60,523 nucleotides of DNA from Ruminococcus flavefaciens (lineage in GTDB: Bacteria; Bacillota; Clostridia; Oscillospirales; Ruminococcaceae), in NCBI RefSeq assembly GCF_900108555.1, contig NZ_FNWV01000008.1, forward strand, positions 113,648 through 174,170, given 5' to 3'. Of this stretch, positions 7,306 through 15,460 are shown in pieces. The position numbers were made by a program, and so were the translations under genes. The notes beneath the pieces are model-generated. The model saw only the letters and a list, made by a program, of their open reading frames with translations, was not told the origin of the DNA and made no database searches. Positions within the stretch are counted from its first letter, which is position 1; each line of letters opens with the position of its first letter.

Positions 7306-9424
7306 TAATAACTTTATGAAAGCTATGAGCATGATAGACGAAGATCTCGTAAAGGAAGCCGATACTCCGTATACAGGCAAGACAGAAGCCGACGATACTA
7401 AAGTTTCTTTCAGCGAAGATGAGAACTCAGCTGTCGTTTCAGGTGTTGATGTATATCACAGAAATATCTGGAAAAAGTGCCTTGGCATTGCAGCTTCACT
7501 GGTCATAGTTTTAGGAGCTGTAGGCGGCGGGATATATCATTTCAATAAGATGAAGGATAAGCCTGTTGTAAACGAAGAAATTGAGAACGATTATGCTTCG
7601 ATATATGAAACGGTAAAGGAAAATAAAGATTCCTACGATATGAATGAATATGTATGTAATTATTCATCAGCGGAAATTAGCTTTGTAAGAGAAGCAAACG
7701 ATTACAAGGACAAATTATTTGAATATTTAGACAGCATTGAGGGCGTAAAAAAAGTTGAAGAATACCCGAATTCTTTCAGATGTGTTCTTTTTACATTCAG
7801 TGATGATAAGAGCGGAAAGAAGTATGATTTTTCTCTGCGTGAGAACGGATACGGTTTCTGGCAGGAAACAAATGGAGACGAAAATGCAGTAATGACACCT
7901 CCGAACATAGAAAGTTACTATTACGGCAAGGATGTATTTGAAAAGCTGTTTGAAGAGGCGCTTAACGTTGCAGACAGCGATACTGTGGAAGCTATGAACA
8001 AGGTATCACAAGAAGAAATAGAGAACTTTGTTACCAATCATTTGGAAAAATGCGATGGCAAGGTAGTGTATTATCCGTGGCAGAGTGCAGAGGAATGTGA
8101 GATAAAAAAATACAGCATCACAGATAAAGAAGCTCTCACTGATGCTTTAATGAATTTTGAATGGGTAAAGATAAAAGAAAGTGAATTTGAATATTACGAC
8201 TGGTATGATATGGGTATCAGAATATCAGAAAATGGATATCTTATGGCAGTAGGTAACGATCCTGATCCTTATGGCTGCTATAAGCTGAAGTACGAAGATG
8301 AAAGTGAAAAGCTTGCAGCTGAGATAAGATCCGTGCTTGGATATGCTGTGGATAGCAGTGATGTATCAAGCGAAGATATAAAAAATGCATTACAGGAATT
8401 AACCACCGGTACATTGGCGCAATGGCGCAGCGGACCTGACTATGTACCTCAGGGAAGAGAAAACTATGAGACTACAGCCCGTTATTATACTTTGAATGAC
8501 GGAGAGAGCTTTATCAATGAGATAGCATCTTTTGAATGGGTGACCTGTGATAGTCTTGAGATAGATGAAAAAGCATATTTTTATGATCATGGCATGATGA
8601 ACTTAAAAGGAGCTTATAATTTTGGAATTACAGAAAATAGTTTTGGTGGAACAGGCTCCTTTTATCCGTTAGGTTATATAATTAGTACAGCAGGTCGCTT
8701 TAAACTGAAAAATGAAAGCGATGCTGAAAAGTTTGCAGCGATATTTGACAAATATCTGATCATGGAGAAAGAATCAGAGATCGCCGAAAAGATATGCAGC
8801 GGCATGACAAATTACGATAACCTCAGAGGCCATTTTACGTTTGAAAAAACCTATGGAGATGAAGATCAAATAATTGACGGATATATGAGCTATGACGCTA
8901 AGAATGAAAAGCTGTACATGAAAGGTGACGGACATCTTTTCTATCAGGAAAAAGAAAACACCATAGAGCTCATAATGAACGGGCATGATAACGCTGCTTA
9001 CAGAACTGTAGAAAAAGAAACGGGTAACATAGACCGCGTTGGAACATACAGATACAGCAGCGGAAGTTCAATTCCTCTGCCCGATAATTATGCCTATCTG
9101 TGTAAGAGTTTAGAGAAAAGTCTTACACCGAGAGGCTTTAATGAATATAATTCTGCTAAACAGAATAATTATCAGATCACGGAAAGCAACGGAAAGATCG
9201 AATTATATTCACATGGAGCAACAGACGGCTTTTACACACGTATTATCCTGACTGAAAGAGGACAGCTTATATCTTATGAAAACATTGGTCCGAGCTATAA
9301 AACCATATTCAAGCTTGATGATTATGAGTTCGACTCGCCTGATTTCACTATGGAAGATGTTGGACAGCTATATGAAAGCATGAAGGCAGATGAGGAAGAA
9401 CAATATAAAAGACAGATGGAATGA
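7298..9424 (+). CDS. Single-pass membrane sensor / putative anti-sigma factor with large ectodomain
   Basis: 708 residues. A cytoplasmic stretch of about 60 residues ends in SGVDVYHRNIWKK, a juxtamembrane motif shared with the other sensors in this window, then comes one membrane helix (about 66-84). The ectodomain has two copies of a unit around residues 280-345 and 395-485 (SITDKEALTDALMNFEWV and LNDGESFINEIASFEWV), then a C-terminal part (about 500-690) whose strand pattern recalls LolA/RseB-like folds. ATG 7298 is nine bases after GGAGG and overlaps the sigma stop. Pairing and topology suggest anti-sigma action; the ligand is unknown and no catalytic motif is seen. Confidence 0.65.
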   Translation: MNNNNFMKAMSMIDEDLVKEADTPYTGKTEADDTKVSFSEDENSAVVSGVDVYHRNIWKKCLGIAASLVIVLGAVGGGIYHFNKMKDKPVVNEEIENDYASIYETVKENKDSYDMNEYVCNYSSAEISFVREANDYKDKLFEYLDSIEGVKKVEEYPNSFRCVLFTFSDDKSGKKYDFSLRENGYGFWQETNGDENAVMTPPNIESYYYGKDVFEKLFEEALNVADSDTVEAMNKVSQEEIENFVTNHLEKCDGKVVYYPWQSAEECEIKKYSITDKEALTDALMNFEWVKIKESEFEYYDWYDMGIRISENGYLMAVGNDPDPYGCYKLKYEDESEKLAAEIRSVLGYAVDSSDVSSEDIKNALQELTTGTLAQWRSGPDYVPQGRENYETTARYYTLNDGESFINEIASFEWVTCDSLEIDEKAYFYDHGMMNLKGAYNFGITENSFGGTGSFYPLGYIISTAGRFKLKNESDAEKFAAIFDKYLIMEKESEIAEKICSGMTNYDNLRGHFTFEKTYGDEDQIIDGYMSYDAKNEKLYMKGDGHLFYQEKENTIELIMNGHDNAAYRTVEKETGNIDRVGTYRYSSGSSIPLPDNYAYLCKSLEKSLTPRGFNEYNSAKQNNYQITESNGKIELYSHGATDGFYTRIILTERGQLISYENIGPSYKTIFKLDDYEFDSPDFTMEDVGQLYESMKADEEEQYKRQME

Positions 9425-9491
9425 TCTGTTGTAACATGGCTTTTTCGCGTATAACATGATACTTTCGTTTATCAGTTCAAAACGTAAAAAA

Positions 9492-9524
9492 CAGCGGCTC
9501 ACTTTAAGTGAGCCGCTATATTTT
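9492..9524. terminator. Bidirectional terminator
   Basis: AGCGGCTCACTT and AAGTGAGCCGCT pair perfectly between two convergent genes, with A/T runs on both sides. Confidence 0.85.
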
Positions 9525-9556
9525 GCGAAAAACTTTTGCTGTAATAGTTCAGCTTA

Positions 9557-10918
9557 TTAATGATTATATATCTCAGTGCCTCTTGCGGCAGCTCTCTGTC
9601 TTTCTATGACAGAAAGGCTTTTGAATTTTCTTCTTTCTGTGATAGCAGGAAGGTCCTCGAGGTGGGATAAGGTCATTTTAAACGGGATAAGTCTTGCTTC
9701 TCTGTCCTTTTTTGCATCTTCCGCATTGTCCAGCCACTGAATATGAGGACTTGCCTGAATAGTATCATAACAGCCTAAATTTTTAAAGTAACTGTAATCA
9801 CCCGGACAGCGGTTTTTTACACTTGCTGCAACTTTGGCAAAGCCTGTTCTGATACCGTTTTTCAGGAAGCCGTTCTGCGGCATGATATCGGAGTTATAAG
9901 CAATTGTCATTTTATCGTACAGCTCCTGCATTTTCTCGTTATCATCAATTTCGCAGACATCACTCAGATAAGAGCAGTTCAAGCCGTCGAAGGTCTCGCA
10001 GTTGATCTTGAATGCGGAAATATCTTCTCTGTCGTACTTGTCGTCAAGTATAAAGAAGTATGATTTTATTACTTCGTCTTCAATTCCCGAACGTCCAAGA
10101 CAAGCGTGTCTTTCGAGGAATGTTTTGTAGCAGTTGCCGAGAGTTGCATAGTGCAGTTCTCCGAAGAACACTATCATATCTGTATTGAGATACAGCTTTT
10201 CAAATGTTTTTTCCCAGTCATCGTTAAAGACACAGGTCCTGTTGCTGAAACAGCATTGGCAGCCTGTACAGTGGCGGATATCCTTTTCTCTTAAAGTAAT
10301 GACCTCAGTTTCAAAGCCGCTGGCTTCAAATCTCTGTTTTGCAGCTTTTATTGCGGAAGTGATCTTAGTGATCTCTTTTTCGCAGGTATCCATTAAAACT
10401 ACTCTGCCCTTGATTTTTGCTTTTGGCATAGTTCTGCTTTTATAGTATTCTGCCATTGCCTTTGTATACTTGAACCAGCAAAACAGCTCTTCACGGCCTG
10501 TAGGGGAGAGTATCTCCATACTTTCCAGACTCAGGCTGTTGATGTATTTCAGACCATTCCTTTTTGCCCATAGTTCAAATCTGTTATGAGCCATAGTATC
10601 GCCCAGCATACCTGAAGTGGACAGAAAGGTAACAGGCTTGTCTTTTATCATGTCATGATAATTATCAGACAGCACATCAAGTAATTCTCCCATACTGCTA
10701 TGTACATCGAAATGGAACACAGCACCTGACATGATGATGAGTTCAGATTTTTTTACAGCTTCTTCGATATTTTCGGTCACTGTTCCGCTGAATGCGGGAA
10801 TGATCTCGAACTCATCTTCATTGAGCTTTTCCTGATACCATTTTTTTAGGTAAAGAATAGTTTGTAGTGTGATCGATAGATCTTTTTTAGGCGAACAGTT
10901 TAGAACACATATTTTCAT
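9557..10918 (-). CDS. Tandem flavodoxin-fold NAD(P)H-dependent oxidoreductase
   Basis: 453 residues with two flavodoxin-like domains. The first begins MKICVLNCSPKKD (FMN phosphate loop). The second begins near residue 186 (GRVVLMDTCEKE) and contains CTGCQCCFSNRTC, a Cys cluster typical of iron-sulfur-flavoprotein or NADPH-dependent FMN reductase relatives. Most homologues have one domain, so the duplication is notable; the second FMN loop is degenerate. ATG at 10918 follows AGGA at normal spacing; a 16-residue upstream extension lacks a ribosome site. A perfect dyad overlaps its -10. Substrate unknown. Confidence 0.7.
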   Translation of the reverse strand: MKICVLNCSPKKDLSITLQTILYLKKWYQEKLNEDEFEIIPAFSGTVTENIEEAVKKSELIIMSGAVFHFDVHSSMGELLDVLSDNYHDMIKDKPVTFLSTSGMLGDTMAHNRFELWAKRNGLKYINSLSLESMEILSPTGREELFCWFKYTKAMAEYYKSRTMPKAKIKGRVVLMDTCEKEITKITSAIKAAKQRFEASGFETEVITLREKDIRHCTGCQCCFSNRTCVFNDDWEKTFEKLYLNTDMIVFFGELHYATLGNCYKTFLERHACLGRSGIEDEVIKSYFFILDDKYDREDISAFKINCETFDGLNCSYLSDVCEIDDNEKMQELYDKMTIAYNSDIMPQNGFLKNGIRTGFAKVAASVKNRCPGDYSYFKNLGCYDTIQASPHIQWLDNAEDAKKDREARLIPFKMTLSHLEDLPAITERRKFKSLSVIERQRAAARGTEIYNH

Positions 10919-10987
10919 AATTAATTCCTGCTTTCTTTGCTTTGTTGTAGTATTGTGATGATGCAATAATATATATCTGTATTATTC

Positions 10988-11016
10988 ATTATACCATAAT
11001 AAATGGTATACAGCAA
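10988..11016 (-). promoter_or_regulatory. Promoter with overlapping operator dyad
   Basis: On the minus strand TTGCTG (11011-11016) and TATAAT (10988-10993) are 17 bp apart. TATACCAT-N5-ATGGTATA (10990-11010) fills the spacer, the usual place for a repressor such as a MarR- or TetR-type protein. The repressor is not identifiable here. Confidence 0.6.
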
Positions 11017-11167
11017 TGATCGTGCCGAAAAAAGGTCATATAAATATTATTTCGGTAATTTGTTTTTAATATAATGCCAAAGGCAGCTGTAAAGATCTGC
11101 TGCGAAAAAAACAAAAACTTTTCATTGTACATCTTGATTTTTAACGAACGATGCGATATAATATAGG

Positions 11168-11296
11168 TACCATAAAGAGTGCGTGAGGGACAAGCCCGTT
11201 GACCGCACAGCAACCTGCGATAGTAAGGTGCTAAAGCTTGAACGATGGGATAATACTGCTGATGAGCGATCCTGTCGTGACGATGGGGTCGCTTTT
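11168..11296 (+). promoter_or_regulatory. SAM-clan riboswitch (SAM-I/IV-variant type) with terminator
   Basis: The core GTGAGGGACAAGCCC, CGCACAGCAACC and AAGGTGCTAA follows the SAM-I / SAM-IV consensus in order, with P2 pairing GTGCG/CGCAC and a closing CCAT/ATGG (11170-11173, 11245-11248). Downstream, GCGATCC (11266-11272) and GGGTCGC (11286-11292) pair and are followed by TTTT, a plausible expression-platform terminator. S-adenosylmethionine binding should therefore turn transcription of the next gene off. The subclass assignment is less certain than the clan. Confidence 0.8.
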
Positions 11297-11327
11297 GTAC
11301 TCTTATGGAATAATTTTTAAGGAGAGT

Positions 11328-11651
11328 ATGGATATGCGTACTATCAAAGAATTACTGGGAACTGAGGAAAAGGTATGGTTTTACATCGACAGTGAGGAGC
11401 TTTGGCAGGACTTCCTTGAACTTGCGAAAGACTTCTGCTTCGGTGAAATGCCCCGTGAAAAGTGGAAATTCGGTTATGTTATCGCTGTACACAGCAATAG
11501 GGAAATGGGACACGTACCTGTATTTATATGGTGTATGTCATTCGGCAGCACGGAAGGAGTACCTGTAAAGTATGATCTGAGGAAGATAATAGACGGAGAA
11601 GAGGATATTATCTGCAATGTTCCCCATTTCAAGGGTAAAATGATATGCTGA
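11328..11651 (+). CDS. Uncharacterised 107-residue protein under a SAM riboswitch
   Basis: I do not recognise this family. The start is ATG 11328, just after AAGGAGAG; longer readings upstream would run through the riboswitch and are rejected. The protein is soluble-looking, with a Trp/Phe-rich middle (EKVWFYIDSEELWQDFLE near 12-29) and four cysteines, including one at the C-terminus, and no signal peptide. It is a single-gene unit closed by a terminator. The riboswitch implies a role tied to methionine, SAM or sulfur metabolism; nothing else in the sequence gives a reaction. Confidence 0.7.
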   Translation: MDMRTIKELLGTEEKVWFYIDSEELWQDFLELAKDFCFGEMPREKWKFGYVIAVHSNREMGHVPVFIWCMSFGSTEGVPVKYDLRKIIDGEEDIICNVPHFKGKMIC

Positions 11652-11659
11652 TATGAGAA

Positions 11660-11698
11660 AAGCTCTGCGGTGATACTGCCGCAGAGCTTGATAACTTT
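11660..11698 (+). terminator. Terminator of the riboswitch unit
   Basis: AAGCTCTGCGG and CCGCAGAGCTT pair perfectly over 11 bp around eight bases; the trailing T-run is weak. Confidence 0.7.
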
Positions 11699-11980
11699 AT
11701 GTATAATTATTGTGTCGTTTTGCAGAGCTGCTTTGCCCCTACAATAAATATTATAGCATAATCCACCGAATACTTCAAGTTTAAACAATCACGAATTTTT
11801 TGATGAAATATTGTGAGATTTAACACTGTAAAACTATTGATTTTTTATAAAAAATAAAGTATAATAATTAAAAGAAAGAATATAAATAGGCAAATGTAGA
11901 ACCGAAAAGGGAGATTACCGTAGTCCACCCATTCATAGCAGAAATACGGTATTTATTTTATTTGAAAAGGAGTTTTTATT
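11699..11980. other. Intergenic leader region
   Basis: No gene. It holds a fragment of the dispersed GTAGGGG repeat on the minus strand (11721-11741), a possible promoter ending in TATAAT near 11861, and a small dyad TACCGTA/TACGGTA (about 11917-11952) in the leader of the next gene. Confidence 0.4.
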
Positions 11981-12925
11981 ATGGGATTTACAGTAATGGG
12001 CGTAACTGCCGGTCGTAAAGACAGTAATTGCGAGATACTTCTTAAAGAAGCACTTATGGTCTGTCAGGAAATGGGTGCTGAGATCACAATGATAAATTTA
12101 AAGGACTATGATCTCCTTGACTGTACAGGCTGTACTTCATGTACTATGGGAATGTCAATGGGAAAGAACACCGGCTGTTCACTGAAAAATAAAGATGATA
12201 AGGACAAGATAATGCAGGTAATGCTCAATCAGGACGCAGTTATATTTGCTGCACCTACATATGCGCTTATGCCCTCATCATTGTTCCTTAAATTCATGCA
12301 CAGAAATTTAGCATATGAGTCGGCATTCCTTACACAGATCGGTGCTATCGAGCCACGTGACCGTGTAGGCGCACTTATATCTGTAGGCGGTTCTTATCGT
12401 TCATGGCAGTCGCTTGCTCTTGAATGTATGCAGATAACCACAGTTACAAACAGCTTCAAGGTAGTTGATATGTATATGGCTACGGCTGTCCCTGCACCTG
12501 CACAGGTACTTCTTCACGAGGAGAAGCTTGCACGTGCAAGAGAGATAGGACAGAATGTAATGAAGGCACTGAATACACCTGCTGCTGAAAGAAAGTGGCT
12601 GGGTGATCCCGACGCAGGCTGGTGTCCTAACTGTCACAGCAACAGCCTGTGCTTAGGTGATGTTCAGTGGAAGGGACTCCGGTACCCTATCGAGTGTACC
12701 GTATGCGGAGCAGGCGGCGATCTTGAAAAGACTCCTGACGGAAAGTGGAAATTCGTAATAGCTCCAAACGGACTTGAGCGTGACAGAACTACCGAGGAAG
12801 GCAGAGGAATACACTGCGATGAGATAGCCGAGGTACAGGGCGGATTTTTCATGGATCCAAATGCCCGTGCAGAGGTCGCTCAAAAGCTTGAAAAATACAA
12901 AAAGATAACCTTCAAAGGGATCTGA
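11981..12925 (+). CDS. Flavodoxin-fold NAD(P)H oxidoreductase with C-terminal Cys motifs
   Basis: 314 residues. Residues 1-180 are an NADPH-dependent FMN reductase / iron-sulfur-flavoprotein type domain: MGVTAGRKDSN as the FMN loop and CTGCTSCTMGM (about 48-58) as the Cys cluster. The tail (about 205-314) holds WCPNCHSNSLC and ECTVCGAGG, two CxxC pairs spaced like a zinc ribbon, which is not usual for the family and may bind metal. ATG follows AAAGGAG. It is monocistronic and convergent with the lipoprotein gene. Likely an anaerobic redox enzyme of unknown substrate. Confidence 0.75.
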   Translation: MGFTVMGVTAGRKDSNCEILLKEALMVCQEMGAEITMINLKDYDLLDCTGCTSCTMGMSMGKNTGCSLKNKDDKDKIMQVMLNQDAVIFAAPTYALMPSSLFLKFMHRNLAYESAFLTQIGAIEPRDRVGALISVGGSYRSWQSLALECMQITTVTNSFKVVDMYMATAVPAPAQVLLHEEKLARAREIGQNVMKALNTPAAERKWLGDPDAGWCPNCHSNSLCLGDVQWKGLRYPIECTVCGAGGDLEKTPDGKWKFVIAPNGLERDRTTEEGRGIHCDEIAEVQGGFFMDPNARAEVAQKLEKYKKITFKGI

Positions 12926-12940
12926 TAAGTGTAAAACCAA

Positions 12941-12977
12941 GACAAACGGCAGAGCCATTGAAACTCTGCCGTTTGTC
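12941..12977. terminator. Bidirectional terminator
   Basis: GACAAACGGCAGAG and CTCTGCCGTTTGTC, 14 bp perfect, between convergent genes. Confidence 0.8.
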
Positions 12978-13003
12978 CATTACTATATTATATTCAGAAA
13001 AGC

Positions 13004-13642
13004 TTACTTTTTAAAGAAAGCTCCACTGCCTGCGTTATCGACATCGTCCGACCATACATAGCCGGTATCGTCTGCACCTCTTTCGGAGATAGCGATATAG
13101 CCTGTTCCGTTGGTATAGACAGTATCGGTCGAGGAAGTCATGCCATTCTCGTCAAGAGTAACGATGTACTTTGAGCAATTGTTATAGTGAAGAACAGCTC
13201 TTCCGTCAAACTGACCTGTAAGGTACCAGTGATCTATTTGTGTATCGGATACTTTGCATGAGATATTGACCTTGTAGCCGTTTCCTATATTGTCTAAGAC
13301 CATAGTGAGATCGCTGTTCTCATCGAAGAACTGACCTGCGAAAAGGTCATTAGTGTCTAAATTAACGTGTGAACCTGCTGACTCATAAGCAGCATCGGTC
13401 GTTTCGGCAGATTGATCGGCTGCTGTTGCAGTCTCTGTGTCTGTATTTTCTGCGGCAGCTGTATCAGCAGCAGTAGTTACAGATTCAGCAGCCTCCTGTG
13501 GAGCTGTAGTTGCCTCTTCAGCGGCAGCTGCGGCAGTAGTTGCAGCTGTGGAAGAATGTTTCTGCTTCTGATGAGTTTCTTCCTCACCGCAGCCGCAAAG
13601 CAGCATTGTCATCATAAGTACACAAAATAATCTTTTTTTCAT
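13004..13642 (-). CDS. Secreted lipoprotein with Ala/Thr/Glu-rich linker
   Basis: 212 residues. A lipoprotein signal ends LLCGC (Cys18 as the likely lipidated residue), followed by about 70 residues of Ala, Thr and Glu typical of ruminococcal surface linkers. The C-terminal domain of about 110 residues (from HVNLDTNDLFAGQFFDEN) is a beta-rich module of a family I cannot name. Its upstream region resembles that of the sigma gene at 15.5 kb (CGTTTGTAT-N4-TGAAAGC in both), so it may belong to that sigma regulon. Surface location is inferred from the lipobox. Confidence 0.65.
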   Translation of the reverse strand: MKKRLFCVLMMTMLLCGCGEEETHQKQKHSSTAATTAAAAAEEATTAPQEAAESVTTAADTAAAENTDTETATAADQSAETTDAAYESAGSHVNLDTNDLFAGQFFDENSDLTMVLDNIGNGYKVNISCKVSDTQIDHWYLTGQFDGRAVLHYNNCSKYIVTLDENGMTSSTDTVYTNGTGYIAISERGADDTGYVWSDDVDNAGSGAFFKK

Positions 13643-13697
13643 AATATTATCTCCTATTTATTGTATTTAGCTATAGGTACGCGAAAAATGTACCGCA

Positions 13698-13740
13698 GCT
13701 TTCATATCATACAAACGACATAAAAAAAGAAAATGTGTCA
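13698..13740 (-). promoter_or_regulatory. Putative alternative-sigma promoter of the lipoprotein gene
   Basis: Minus strand CGTTTGTAT-GATA-TGAAAGC (13717 down to 13698) matches 16 of 20 positions in the upstream region of the sigma gene at 15461. A TGAC element lies upstream (13740-13737), two bases farther away than in the sigma promoter. The rest of 13643-13992 is AT-rich, with no gene. Confidence 0.5.
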
Positions 13741-13887
13741 TTATTTTTTTGATTTCAGCGTTTTGTACAACAAAAATCATCTTCTGTTATTTAAAACGAG
13801 TATAATTAATGTACTCCTTTATATGCGTTAAATTATTATAACAGTGTGTTCTAAATGTATAGATTTATGTCGGAAAACATAAGTGTT

Positions 13888-13951
13888 ACCGCAAATTTCG
13901 ACTTGCCCACCGCAAAAAATGACTTGTAAAAATAATGCTATATGTTAAAAT
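13888..13951 (+). promoter_or_regulatory. Xylanase promoter with direct-repeat activator site
   Basis: ACCGCAA-N4-CGACTTG at 13888 and ACCGCAA-N4-TGACTTG at 13909 repeat with a 21-bp period, two helical turns. The second overlaps the -35 TTGTAA (13924-13929), and TAAAAT (13946-13951) is the -10. The same motif precedes the second GH11 gene near 59.9 kb. Confidence 0.65.
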
Positions 13952-13992
13952 CAAATTAATGAGCAGAAATAGAAAGCGAGGTAATTTGCCGA

Positions 13993-15261
13993 ATGATCAG
14001 AAATGTTCTGAAAAAGATATCTATAGCTGCGGCATTTGCTTGTATCATGAGTACATTCACAGGCTGTAGCCGGAATAATAAAGAAAACAGCGGAAAGACT
14101 CAGGTATTCCACGAGAATATTACAGGTACTGCTGACGGATACGATTACGAGCTCTGGAAGGACGAGGGTGATACCACCTTCAATGTAGAGTCGGGCGGCG
14201 GTAATTTCTCGTGCGAATGGGAGAATATAAACAACGCTCTTTTCCGCCGCGGAAAGAAGTACGACTGCACAAAGACCTATCAGGAGCTTGGAAATATGTC
14301 CATAGATTACGGCGTGGACTATCAGCCTGTGGGCAATTCATATATGTGCGTATACGGCTGGACAAGAGAGCCCCTTGTAGAGTATTACATAGTTGAATCA
14401 TGGGGAAGCTGGAGACCACCCGGAGCACCTGCTGCACTGGGAACAGTTACAGTTGACGGCGGTACTTATGATATATATAAGACAACAAGATACGAACAGC
14501 CTTCCATTGACGGCACTCAGACCTTTGACCAGTACTGGAGCGTAAGGCGCAAAAAGCCTGACAGCAGCGGCAATAAGATCGAAGGCACTATATCAATATC
14601 CAAGCATTTCGATGCATGGAAAAAATGCGGACTTGAGCTTGGAAAAATGTATGAAGTAGCACTTACCATAGAGGGCTATCAGTCACAGGGCAAGGCTGCT
14701 ATATATAAGAATGAGCTGAAAGTCGGTGGAACATATTCCGAGGCAAATGATATAGATGTAACAGTTGACTATGACGCTATCGCTAAGCTTGAAAGCTCAG
14801 TCTCAGAGGGGGATCCCACTGAAGCAGGCTTCTTTGATACAAGCTTTGAAAAGGGAGCTGAGGGCTGGATACCACGCGGCGGCTCACTTGTAACTGTTGA
14901 CAAGGAAAATGCATCTGACGGAAAACAGTCGCTGTTTGTCAGCGGAAGAACGGATAACTGGAACGGTGCAGCCATAATGCTCAGCAGTGACACCTACAAG
15001 CCGGGCAAAGCGTATAAATTCTCGGCAAAGGCAATGCAGAAAAGCGGCGAAGATGTAACGATGAAGCTGACCATGCAGTACAACGACGGTACAGAAAAGT
15101 ACGATGAGGTGGCATTGGTAACAGCCAAGAGCGGCGAATGGGTAACACTTTCAAATGATGCATATGTTATCCCCGAGGGAGCAGAGATGCTACAGCTCTA
15201 TGTAGAGTCTCCCGACAGTCTTACTGATTTTTATATTGATGAGGTGTCAGGAGCTGAATAA
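13993..15261 (+). CDS. GH11 endo-1,4-beta-xylanase with CBM22 module
   Basis: Cuts the beta-1,4-xylan backbone outside the cell. The 422 residues comprise a signal segment ending FTGC (possible lipidation at about Cys25), a GH11 domain (about 35-245) and a C-terminal CBM22-like carbohydrate-binding module (about 275-422, from DTSFEKGAEGWIPRGG). The catalytic pair is visible: Glu130 in PLVEYYIVE (nucleophile) and Glu227 in EGYQSQGKA (acid/base). There is no dockerin, so the enzyme is probably free or membrane-anchored rather than cellulosomal. GAGG is 11 bases before this ATG, a slightly long spacing. A terminator separates it from the sigma gene downstream. Confidence 0.9.
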   Translation: MIRNVLKKISIAAAFACIMSTFTGCSRNNKENSGKTQVFHENITGTADGYDYELWKDEGDTTFNVESGGGNFSCEWENINNALFRRGKKYDCTKTYQELGNMSIDYGVDYQPVGNSYMCVYGWTREPLVEYYIVESWGSWRPPGAPAALGTVTVDGGTYDIYKTTRYEQPSIDGTQTFDQYWSVRRKKPDSSGNKIEGTISISKHFDAWKKCGLELGKMYEVALTIEGYQSQGKAAIYKNELKVGGTYSEANDIDVTVDYDAIAKLESSVSEGDPTEAGFFDTSFEKGAEGWIPRGGSLVTVDKENASDGKQSLFVSGRTDNWNGAAIMLSSDTYKPGKAYKFSAKAMQKSGEDVTMKLTMQYNDGTEKYDEVALVTAKSGEWVTLSNDAYVIPEGAEMLQLYVESPDSLTDFYIDEVSGAE

Positions 15262-15291
15262 GCTATAAATACCAATAAATCGCAGATTATG

Positions 15292-15325
15292 GAGCTGATC
15301 CCAGTGGTCGGCTCTTTCTGTTTTA
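15292..15325 (+). terminator. Terminator after xylanase
   Basis: GAGCTGATC and GGTCGGCTC pair over 9 bp including G-U pairs; a T-rich tract follows. Confidence 0.65.
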
Positions 15326-15338
15326 AAATCCTGAAAAA

Positions 15339-15386
15339 TTTTTTGTGACGAAATGCTGCATCTTGACGTTTGTATAGAGTGAAAGC
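15339..15386 (+). promoter_or_regulatory. Conserved 48-bp promoter block of a sigma gene
   Basis: TTTTTTGT and GAAAGC are separated by exactly 34 bases, as they are upstream of the sigma genes at 40.4 kb and 42.5 kb. It contains GTGACG as a likely -35 and CGTTTGTAT as a likely -10. Conservation across three paralogous loci suggests autoregulation. Confidence 0.6.
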
Positions 15387-15460
15387 TACCATGGAAGCTT
15401 TAAGCGGCTGTGATCTGGTACACAGGTCATGACTGCAAAAAACAAAAAGGAGGGTACCGC

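Noticed and set aside
11238..11327. In-frame N-terminal extension of the SAM-riboswitch gene
   Set aside because: It reads through the aptamer end and terminator and has no ribosome site; ATG 11328 follows AAGGAGAG.
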